Assembly: GCA_003833135.1 (NCBI GenBank)
Contig: QZLH01000055.1
Coordinates: forward strand, 81,252-94,305
DNA from: Oehlia diaphana
Lineage: Eukaryota; Glomeromycota; Glomeromycetes; Glomerales; Glomeraceae
DNA length: 13,054 bases
Direction of reading: 5' to 3'
This document shows, in pieces, positions 1 through 7,236 of the stretch. The position numbers and the translations under genes are program-made. The stretch's first letter is position 1. Every line of letters begins with the position of its first letter. The notes under the pieces were generated by a model. That model ran no database searches, had not been told where the DNA came from, and saw nothing but the letters and a program-made list of their open reading frames with translations.

Positions 1-52
1 TTTTTTTTCTTATTTTCTTTGATCCATTTTTTTTTTCGAATAGAAATTTCAA

Positions 53-126
<74 letters not shown>

Positions 127-220
127 ATCCTTTTTTTTTTTTGAATAGAAATTTTAAATTTTTTTTTTTTTTTTATTTTATTTTATTTTTTTTTTCTTTT
201 TTTTCTTTTTTTTTTCTTTT
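1..220. repeat. T-rich contig end with a duplicated segment around T70
   Basis: Almost pure T on the + strand, including an uninterrupted T run at 56-125. A degenerate unit (TTTGATCC, a T run, GAATAGAAATTT, AAAT) occurs at 18-54 and again at 123-159, 105 bp apart. This is either a real local duplication or an assembly slip in homopolymer sequence. No coding content. Confidence 0.8.
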
Positions 221-1885
221 ACGAAACATAATTTTATAATAAATTCTGTCGTGTCAAAGTTTGTGGCATGCATACATTACAGTATACATTTTTATCATTT
301 ATAAATTTTATTACATATATCATTAATTATAATTCCCTTTCCCTCATTGTTTATACCAAATAACAAACAAAAAAGCATACCAAATACGCAAATTATGGAA
401 TTGACGGACCACAACAAAAAAAAAAAAATAAAAATAAAAATAAAATAAAAATAAAAATAAAATAAAAAAAAAAATAAATGTAATAATAATAATAAAAAAA
501 AACACACTTAACTAAAAAAATATTACAAAAGGCTGTCCTCGGAATTTGACTAGTGAAACAAAGAAAAATGTAACTGCAAATTTTATTTGTTATAATAAAC
601 GAAAAGAGAAATTCCAATCCATTATTAAGAAATCTATTTAAAGGAAAAATAGAAAAAATAGGTATAAAATCCGATATGATAGGTATTTTATATGACTCAT
701 CCATCATTCATCAACTTAATCATCCAATGGACAATTATTACTAATTAATCACCCGGCATTCTCCCGAATACATGAATTCATCTTCGAAAGGTTTAGTTTA
801 TTTAATTCATTCATGCAATTTTTTTTACTTATATTTCTTTCGATATTTACTAGCTATTTTCGTTTTGTTAAATATCACATAAACAAACATTTCTTCCAAG
901 TTATACACGTGCGTTCAACTTTTAACGGATCAGGCGACCCAAAATTTTATATTTAATTATAATGACATAAATAAAATTTTTTGGCGCAACTTGTGATTAA
1001 CCCGCAGATGAATTTTGATCAAAAGATCAAAATATTTTGATCTCTTTTTTTTTTTTTTTAGCCCAAATTTCTTTTTGATCTAAAACTTTTCGCTATGATA
1101 TTAAAAAAAAAAAAAGTGATTATTATTAAATATTCGGTGATTAAATAGAAAAATCTATCATATTACTATTTTCGTTAATTTCAATTAACTTAAAAAGATA
1201 AAAGCGCGCGAATATTTAATAAAACACGTACAAAACTTAGATTGGTTATTTAAATGTTATACAAATTATGTATGAATTATAATAATGAATATAATGACTA
1301 ATTTTTTTAATGATAATGTCTAGTTTTAATAATGTCTAATTCTTAATTGTCTAAATATGTCTAAATATAATGTATAATAATGAACTATTTCTAGTTTTCA
1401 ATTATTTTTTTTAAAAAAAACAAAAATAAATAAATGAATGAATGAATGAATGAATGAATGAGTAATAAATGAATGAAAATTCTTATGATCTATCCATTAT
1501 AAAATTTTACTAATAAAAGAAATAAAGTAAATTTTAGTATTTTCAGAAGTTACCCGTAACAAAGGAACCTGTAAAAAAAAAAAAAAATCAATGTCCCAAT
1601 TTGTAAAAGGTTTTTCGAATCTATTCATTTGACTTTTTAATTTGAAAAAAAAGTTATATCAATAATTAGTTAAGATCTTCTTACAATTCTGGATAATCCC
1701 CGATTCGCGGGATCTGCTTTTTCGTTTGGTTTCAGTTGGCAATTGATGACCGATTGGCTGCAAACTTTTGTAAATGGGTAAAATATAATCGCGATACATT
1801 AAAAATTATTTTAAATTATTTTTATTGTTTTTTTCTCTCTCTCTTTCATAATTTCCCTTACGTGTCTTCATTTTGTTGTCTTTTA
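221..1885. other. Gene-less AT-rich stretch
   Basis: I see no supported gene here on either strand. The open frames at 295-707 only read through A-rich repeats at about 411-500, made of AAATA/AAAATA units and AAT triplets, and give K/F/Y-only peptides. Other contents are an (AATG)7 microsatellite at 1433-1460, four TTTTGATC/GATCAAAA copies at 1013-1080, a CACGTG hexamer at 906-911 and a small hairpin (ATCCC...GGGAT) near 1696-1713. This may be intergenic DNA or decayed transposon sequence. Confidence 0.6.
1433..1460. repeat. (AATG)7 microsatellite
   Basis: Seven exact AATG units, followed by a degraded copy to about 1476. A simple tetranucleotide repeat in non-coding DNA, likely variable in length between isolates. 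Confidence 0.9.
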
Positions 1886-2241
1886 TTAATCGGATTGTTT
1901 TTCCGCTCTTTCTAGTGTTACAAATTTAGAAAAATCGACCAAAGGTAACTCAATTGAATGCTGTACTTCAAATACGTGAGCGACACACATATCGCACGCA
2001 TTTTCACATTCTTTCATACAATTTTTCACACTACATTTTAGCTTACAAACAATAGGTTTATCCTCTACTATTCGAGTGGATCAGGATTATCAACGGGTAA
2101 TCTTTGAAATAAAAAGAACCATACCACGTTTAACCACTTTTAATTACTTTACCCGTATCATCCATTTTAACCACTTTCATCATTTTACTTCTCTACTGTT
2201 GCCCACTTTCGTTCTTTTGAAGAACAAATGAAACATTCCAT
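1886..2241 (-). CDS. Candidate small cysteine-rich protein, 5' structure unresolved
   Basis: I do not recognise the family. The best-supported part is a minus-strand exon at 2067-1886 that reads without stops to TAA at 1888-1886. It encodes about 59 residues with six Cys in 21 residues (C-x3-C-x4-C-x3-C-x3-C-x2-C, from TVCKLKC-like start to DMC), then an acidic/hydrophobic tail ending EKQSD. First codon positions are strongly G-enriched, as in real coding sequence, and GC is above the surroundings. An upstream piece from ATG 2183 (MMKVVKMDDTGK...) joins it in frame through a GT-AG intron: donor at 2134 (67 nt) gives 76 aa, donor at 2152 (85 nt) gives 70 aa. The acceptor is a tandem TAGTAG. 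A further coding-like frame lies upstream (2241-2185, 18 aa, starting MECFIC), out of register by one base. It could be an alternative first exon, or the locus could be a frameshifted relic. No signal peptide is visible. Confidence 0.4.
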
Positions 2242-2659
2242 TTATAACTCTATAAACAATAGAATCTTCTATTCTTTCTATACATTCATTAATTATTACT
2301 TATTTGGTTTCATTCAATTAATCCCTTTTATGAATTATTATTTCCACGAATAATTCTTTATTAATTCTTTTTTCCATTGATGATGTAATCTTCAATGATG
2401 TTCAAATTTAGTAATATTAAAAAGAACTCAATGAATTTCTTTTTGGATATTATGTTTTCATAATAAGCTTAATTGAAATTTTTTTAAAAAATAAGAACCG
2501 AAAAGTTTTCTTTGAATGAAAGGTTAAAATGTATATATATTTGTAAATAAATGATTATATATTGTTTTATTTATTATTTAAAAAAAAATTTATATTTATT
2601 TATTAAATGTTTCATTATTCTTTATTTAAATTTTCGAGAATGTAGCACATAGTATCTTG
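2242..2659. other. AT-rich spacer upstream of the tRNA gene
   Basis: About 420 bp between the cysteine-rich candidate and the tRNA gene. I see no open frame with coding character and no clear repeat. It may hold the promoter of the minus-strand candidate gene, but no specific element stands out. Confidence 0.5.
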
Positions 2660-2741
2660 GACAACATGGCCGAGTGGTTAAGGCGTCAGACTCGAAATCT
2701 GATGGGCTCTGCCCGCGCAGGTTCAAATCCTGCTGTTGTCG
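2660..2741 (+). tRNA. tRNA-Ser (anticodon CGA)
   Basis: A complete intronless cloverleaf. The 7-bp acceptor stem GACAACA/TGTTGTC (2660-2666 with 2734-2740) has discriminator G at 2741. The anticodon stem TCAGA/TCTGA encloses loop CTCGAAA, with anticodon CGA at 2693-2695 reading UCG. A long variable arm (GGGC-TCT-GCCC), typical of serine tRNAs, is followed by the T arm GCAGG-TTCAAAT-CCTGC. Internal pol III promoters are present: A box TGGCCGAGTGG at 2667-2677 and B box GGTTCAAATCC at 2720-2730. CCA is not encoded, as expected in a eukaryotic nuclear gene. Confidence 0.97.
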
Positions 2742-2755
2742 TAATAATAAGATGA

Positions 2756-2769
2756 TTTTATATTTTTTT
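2756..2769 (+). terminator. RNA polymerase III terminator of the tRNA gene
   Basis: T4 at 2756-2759 begins 14 nt after the tRNA end, and a T7 back-up follows at 2763-2769. T runs of four or more on the non-template strand terminate pol III. Confidence 0.75.
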
Positions 2770-3623
2770 ATTATTACATCATAATTTTATTTATTGATTT
2801 GGTTTTTTTTTTTATTAACCAGAAATATAAAAGTCAAATTAAATATCGTAAATTGTACTATTATAACTAGTGGGAAAGTAAAAACCTAAAACTAAGTTTG
2901 ATCCCGCCTATTCTAAAAATACGCACCACCGATCATTTATAATTCTGCTCAGAGTTCATAATTAAGATCATATGAATAGTGTCTCCATATTCCTTTAATC
3001 AAATCAATTTCTTATCATCATTCCAAAGATCGGATCAAATGTGTCAAATAATTTTATAATCATCTCCGTCATATTAATTATATTATTTCTTTCACATAGA
3101 TGATCGAACGTTTCATCTGTAATAAAAATTTTCGTATAAAGAAAATAAATATTTCTTGAGTTGCTCAATAGTTGTCCTTCCATTAAAATTTTACTTTTTA
3201 ACGCTTTCTTTTTGGAACTTTTCATCAAAATTTTTGTACTTTCCCAATGGATGATGATAAAGATCTATATTTCCCGTTCTTCAAATTGTAAAATTTTTCG
3301 AAACCATAGAATTGTAATAAATTATTGATTCGAAATGATTAATAATATTCTGACAATTCTTTACTGAACTATTTGAAGGAACAGTCACGGCCAGAGTTCA
3401 ATATTAGTCGTAAATTCAGAATAATTAGCTATTATCACACGTCAATGTTGTCATGTTTCTTTTCTTAAATCTATTAAAGACCCACAAATTATTACGACTT
3501 CAATATATTTAGTAATAAACCATTATTGATCAAGTAATATTCTCGATATTACCTTAAAATTTATTATTTACCCGTTGATTGTATAATATGTATATTTATA
3601 ATTCGAAATTTGTCCATAATAAT
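2770..3623. other. Gene-poor spacer between tRNA and MITE
   Basis: The only sizeable open frame is a minus-strand one, about 3241-3004, whose best ATG gives roughly 73 residues (MKSSKKKALKSKIL...). It has no recognised domain, and a frame of that length is not surprising by chance in DNA this AT-rich. I see no RNA gene and no clear repeat. Confidence 0.5.
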
Positions 3624-3878
3624 TACCGTATAGCGCTGCATAAAACACCCCGGTGTTATTCAAGAAACCCGGCCTAGATTGTATAACACCTCCCAAATAT
3701 TGGGAGATGGGAGGATGATACAAATATTCGTTACTGATCAATATATACCTTGCTATTAGACTTATCAAATCCAGTGAAAAGATCGCACTATTAATTATGA
3801 AAATTGGGCTATAAATCGCTCGTCAAAAAAAGGGGGGGTACTATTCCAGGGGGGTACTATATGCAGCGCTATACGGTA
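3624..3878. mobile_element. MITE-like element with perfect 19-bp inverted ends
   Basis: TACCGTATAGCGCTGCATA at 3624-3642 is repeated as an exact reverse complement at 3860-3878. Pairing continues imperfectly inward into a C-rich/G-rich stretch (ACCCC facing GGGGT). If the outermost TA on each side is the target duplication, the element is 3626-3876 (251 bp) with ends CCGTATAGCG, the pattern of non-autonomous Tc1/mariner (IS630-type) elements. Inside are a hairpin AACACC/GGTGTT (3644-3657), a palindrome CTCCCAA/TTGGGAG near 3692-3708, and two tandem GGGGGGTACTAT copies at 3832-3860. It holds no transposase. It is clearly less AT-rich than its flanks, which suggests separate origin. The superfamily assignment is inferred from ends and TA only. 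Confidence 0.7.
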
Positions 3879-4223
3879 TTATATTTTACTTATTTATTTT
3901 TTTATTCTTTTCAGTATTTTTTTATAATAGTATTTTATCTACTAACATATAATAAATTATTTTATCTGATGGCAGTTTGGCAATTTAATTTTTACTATAA
4001 ATTGGTAATTATTTTTTAATAATCCAAAAGATTAAGCTTTAATTAATGTAGAATTTTAGTGTATAAATTTGTAGGTATTAAGTAAATTAGATTATTTTGA
4101 CAAATTGATTCTTTCTAAGTTTTTTTATTAATAAAAACTTTCAAGATTTTTATATATTAGCTGTTAGATCTTATCAATATAGGAATTATATTGGTATCAA
4201 AAAATGAATACTTATAAAGAAAT
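3879..4223. other. Spacer 3' of the methylesterase gene
   Basis: AT-rich DNA between the MITE and the methylesterase stop codon. I see no gene. It presumably holds that gene's 3' UTR and poly(A) site on the minus strand, though no unambiguous AATAAA stands out. Confidence 0.5.
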
Positions 4224-5843
4224 TCAAGATGTGGCTTGCTTTACAGGTAAAATTAATCGTTCATTTCTTTTCCAAAATTCAACTAAAGCATTGGCAGTTC
4301 TATCAGGAGCATCTTCTTGGACCATATGGCCTACATCAGGTAACACAAGAAGTTGATACTTACCTTGCATTTGTGCAATGGTCAAAGGTTTGTCTAATCT
4401 ATCAGTACCCGCTAGTATAAGAAATTTTGCTGCTTTTGCTGATAAGAATTTTTCTGATAGTCCGAGAAACCATCCTATAATATATTTTCTCTTGAATATC
4501 TTTTTTAAGTAACAATAATATTTTGTTTTAATATTATTTACCTTCCCAATATGGTTGAGATGTAGCTAAATCAGTTCTCCAAACATATTTGGTAGTATCA
4601 TTTTGTTTCGATTCTATTAGTATACTTGGTACAGTTATTCTAGATGATTCTACATTTCGAATAGTAGAACTTTTTACGCTCCATTGAATTGCATTTTCTA
4701 TTGACTTAAATTCAGTCGGTCTAGTTCTCAAAAATCCCAACATTCCTGAAATCGCTTCTAGAGCTGATCCTGAATATAATTCATATATAAAATTAATTTT
4801 TAAATTCTTTACAAACATGAAATTTAAAGATTTAAACATACCCTCAACAACATCTATCACAGCAATACAGGTCATAGATGGAATTAATCCTTTTGAAGCT
4901 GCATCTGCAACAACACACCCTCCCATACTAAATTTAAAATTTAAATTTTTTAAAATTGTCTAATCATCTTAAAATGAATGACCCAGAAGTTAATTGAACA
5001 TACCTATGTCCGATCAAGAATATATCTCGACTTGTTATAACATCATCTCCATAAGCAGCTTTTAACACTTTAACTAAATCTTGACTTAATATATCCAACG
5101 ATAAATTATTATCATCCGATGTCTTAGTATATCCTAAAATTCATTTTAAATATTAGTCTCAACTGATAATTACAAATAAATCATAGAGTACCATAGAGTA
5201 TATATAAACATACCATGCCCTCTACAATCATATGCAAACATTGTACAACTACCATTCATCAATTGCTTAATATACGAACATGTTAAAGCAAATGATAAAG
5301 CAGAATATGCAGCACCATGATGAAAAACAAAAAGAGGACAATTTTCCGATGTACCATGAATCTCATATGCTTTAAATACGTAAATCGATTAAAGTGAACT
5401 TGTCAAGGATCTTTAAAAAAAATAAAAATAAAATCATTTAACAAGTTTTAAAAATGATTGTGATTTTTTAAAAATAAAAGGATATATCTTCGGAATCTGG
5501 TATTTTAATATCTCTACAACTATCAAAACATGTATCCCAAGAAACCGGTGTATAATCTTTCTTACGACGCGGTTTTATAAAACTAAAGTATATATATATA
5601 TAAAAAATAAAGAAAATATAAGAATTATATAAAAAAAAAATAATAATTCATAAATAATGTTATGTTAACAACTCACGTAGTAGGCAAACTTTCAAGGCTA
5701 TTATTCTCTTCTTCGAAGTCTATTTCTTCTAAAACCTCGTCTTCTTGTACAGACGCGGTTTTGTGCAAATAGTTACCACCATTACCACCACTATTTCCAA
5801 TACCACCACCTAACCCCTTAAACAATTCTTTTTGTAATGACAT
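4224..5843 (-). CDS. PPE1: Protein phosphatase methylesterase 1 (PP2A demethylase)
   Basis: An alpha/beta-hydrolase that removes the C-terminal methyl ester from the PP2A catalytic subunit. Exons (minus): 5843-5677, 5582-5486, 5379-5214, 5133-5004, 4927-4842, 4769-4542, 4474-4224, giving 374 aa (human PPME1 is 386). The order matches PPME1: a Gly/Asn-rich N-terminus, the RKKDYTPVSW block, the HHGAAYS oxyanion-hole region (108-114), DCRGHG, IGHSMGG with nucleophile S187, IDVVEG with D212 (25 residues on, the same spacing as human S156/D181), FLRTRP, ENAIQWSVKS, WFLGLS, AGTDRLDK, AQMQGKYQ, and VGH with H341. The triad is therefore complete. The acidic insert of the human protein is absent. Five introns are GT-AG. 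Intron 2 starts ATATCC and ends AC. Intron 5 (72 nt) has no stop and is a multiple of three. The ATG at 5843 is the first in frame and gives a family-like N-terminus. Likely cytosolic/nuclear. Confidence 0.93.
5380..5485 (-). other. Probable U12-type AT-AC intron in the methylesterase gene
   Basis: This 106-nt intron joins exons 2 and 3 at phase 0, between D88 and V89. Its donor is ATATCCTTTT, an exact match to the minor-spliceosome AT-AC consensus. A branch-like TCCTTGAC lies at 5409-5402, with the putative branch A at 5403, 23 nt before the final AC. Splicing here restores the conserved D-x-F-x-x-Y segment (SEDVFKAYE in this protein, DTFRVYK in human PPME1). The in-frame TAA just upstream of the acceptor must be removed, and no GT donor lies near this exon edge. 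Confidence 0.75.
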
Positions 5844-6026
5844 TTAATATGTTAAATTGTTTAGAATTATTCGAGGAAAAAAAAAATGCTCATTAATGAT
5901 CTATACCGACATGGGATAGATACACGTGAATACCTTTTTTTTTCCAAAAATGATTAAGTAGTTAGTTCCACGTATAAACGCAATGCATTGATCGCTTTTG
6001 TTAAATTTTTCTTCTTTTAAAATATA
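5844..6026. promoter_or_regulatory. Divergent intergenic promoter region with CACGTG
   Basis: Only 183 bp separate the two divergent start codons (methylesterase at 5843, EcsC-like at 6027), so both 5' UTRs and core promoters must lie here. It contains a palindromic CACGTG at 5923-5928 (a bHLH/E-box-type site), an ACGT core near 5969, and A/T tracts. No clear TATA box or transcription start is visible. Regulatory function of the E-box is inferred from sequence alone. Confidence 0.4.
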
Positions 6027-7184
6027 ATGAAATTATTATCGCAAACACAAGTTTCAAACTTTTGTTTTATAATTTTTTTTCTTTTGCTTTATCTCAACGT
6101 CTTAATAGTAGCAAAAGAAGAACAAGAAATTAATATAGACGCATCGTCAAAATGGGGACAAATAATGTCAAATTTACCAGCTGATGAATTTACCGATGAT
6201 ATTCATATTGATAGTTTAACAACACAAGAATTAACTGACTGGGCAAAGGGAATTGCACAAAAATGTTTACAGGGGAAAGCTTCATCTGTACATAGCATTG
6301 ACGAATTGACACCACCGGAATCAGCAAAAAGTCTCGCTAGTCAAATGAAATATAAAAATAAACCTTCACATGCTTCATTAGAGGAACAAACATTTTATAC
6401 TACAGCAGATAAACAAATAGAAATTGAGAAAACGTTATTAATTTTAGATAAAATTTATGATTCAGTTGAGGTTGTTCCTTATTTTAGGGCAGAAGAAGAT
6501 TTTTCACCAAATGCACCAAATTATGCACCACTTCAAACAATTCTTAGTTCAATTGCTATAAGATCGGTTCAATCAATTGATAATTATATATTACCTTCTA
6601 TTTGCTCAACTACAAATACAAGTTTTCATAGACTTGCGGATAGAACGATATTCTATAATTCATTATCAGCAGGATTATCCTCAGCAGTTATCTCACACGT
6701 TTCCAAAGGATTAAAGATTGATGTATTGATTGATATTATAAGTACATTGGCACTTCAATTACATATGGTAAAATCTATAGCTTCATTGGCCGGATTAGAC
6801 ATAAACGATGATGCAGTTCGGACATTGATTTATTTATGTATCGTTTCGGATGGAATTAAAAGTTCAATAACGGGAACAGCGAAAGAATTGGCAATTATAA
6901 TAATGCGTAAAATGGTAGTAGATAAAATTCCCAAATCTGCTTTAAAATCTATAAATAAACGCGTTGCGATGAAATTACTTAGTAAAGAGGTTGGAGATAA
7001 AGGAATAATTAATTTTGCTTTATTAATTCCTTTTGTGGGTGAATTGGTGACATTTGTTAGTGATTCTTTGGCTACGTATAGTATTGGACAAGTTGCTAAA
7101 TACGTTTTTTGTCCAATGGATGATCAAAACGAAAAGGAAAATATAGATTCTCCACCTCCTTATCCTGGTAGAATTGGACTTTAA
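6027..7184 (+). CDS. EcsC-family-like protein with N-terminal signal peptide
   Basis: An intronless frame of 385 aa. Residues 11-29 form a strong hydrophobic core (NFCFIIFFLLLYLNVLIVA) after a short N-terminus with a Lys, which indicates a signal peptide or signal anchor with likely cleavage after A29. Residues 30-150 are polar and acidic. From about 165 to 360 the protein resembles the EcsC family: a Gly/Ser-rich helix (SLSAGLSSAVISHVSKG), a long amphipathic helix with IASLAGLD, and a terminal IPFVGELVTFVSDSLATYSIGQVAKY-type pattern. The C-terminus carries PPPY, a possible WW-domain ligand. EcsC-like proteins are little characterised biochemically, so I assign no reaction. The ATG follows AAATATA and is the first in frame. 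The assignment rests on pattern recall and is moderate; the secretory signal is stronger. Confidence 0.6.
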   Translation: MKLLSQTQVSNFCFIIFFLLLYLNVLIVAKEEQEINIDASSKWGQIMSNLPADEFTDDIHIDSLTTQELTDWAKGIAQKCLQGKASSVHSIDELTPPESAKSLASQMKYKNKPSHASLEEQTFYTTADKQIEIEKTLLILDKIYDSVEVVPYFRAEEDFSPNAPNYAPLQTILSSIAIRSVQSIDNYILPSICSTTNTSFHRLADRTIFYNSLSAGLSSAVISHVSKGLKIDVLIDIISTLALQLHMVKSIASLAGLDINDDAVRTLIYLCIVSDGIKSSITGTAKELAIIIMRKMVVDKIPKSALKSINKRVAMKLLSKEVGDKGIINFALLIPFVGELVTFVSDSLATYSIGQVAKYVFCPMDDQNEKENIDSPPPYPGRIGL

Positions 7185-7236
7185 AATCATAGAATTATTT
7201 TTTATTATTATTATTATTATTATTTTTTGTTATAAT
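7185..7236. other. 52-bp gap between convergent stop codons, with (ATT)n
   Basis: The EcsC-like gene ends at 7184 and the SDR stop codon lies at 7239-7237 on the opposite strand. The gap holds about seven ATT triplets (7203-7223). Any normal 3' UTRs must overlap, so antisense read-through between the two transcripts is likely. Confidence 0.6.

Noticed and set aside
295..707. Two minus-strand frames rich in Phe, Tyr and Ile
   Set aside because: They read through A/T simple repeats (AAATA and AAT units) and have no complex sequence or coding bias.
3004..3241. Minus-strand frame of about 73-80 residues (MKSSKKKALKSKIL...)
   Set aside because: No domain, no partner exons and no strong first-position bias. 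About one frame this long is expected by chance in DNA of this composition. It may be a relic, but it is not supportable.
3804..4019. Plus-strand 71-aa frame across the right MITE end
   Set aside because: It begins inside the MITE, runs out into AT-rich DNA and encodes Phe/Tyr/Ile low complexity.
4358..4363. GTAAGT splice donor inside methylesterase exon 7
   Set aside because: The hexamer encodes part of the conserved QMQGKYQ stretch, which aligns without a gap to human PPME1 (QMQGKFQ). The exon reads on to the catalytic His, so it is a decoy.
4229..4420. Plus-strand 63-aa frame
   Set aside because: It is antisense to methylesterase exon 7, which has clear homology on the other strand.
4534..4926. 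Single 130-aa protein on the minus strand
   Set aside because: It is exons 5 and 6 of the methylesterase read through the stop-free intron 5 and into intron 6, not a separate gene.
5370..5517. Alternative GT-AG intron replacing the AT-AC intron
   Set aside because: It is in frame (T plus CA), but it deletes the conserved segment including D-x-F-x-x-Y. It remains the main competitor to test with reads.
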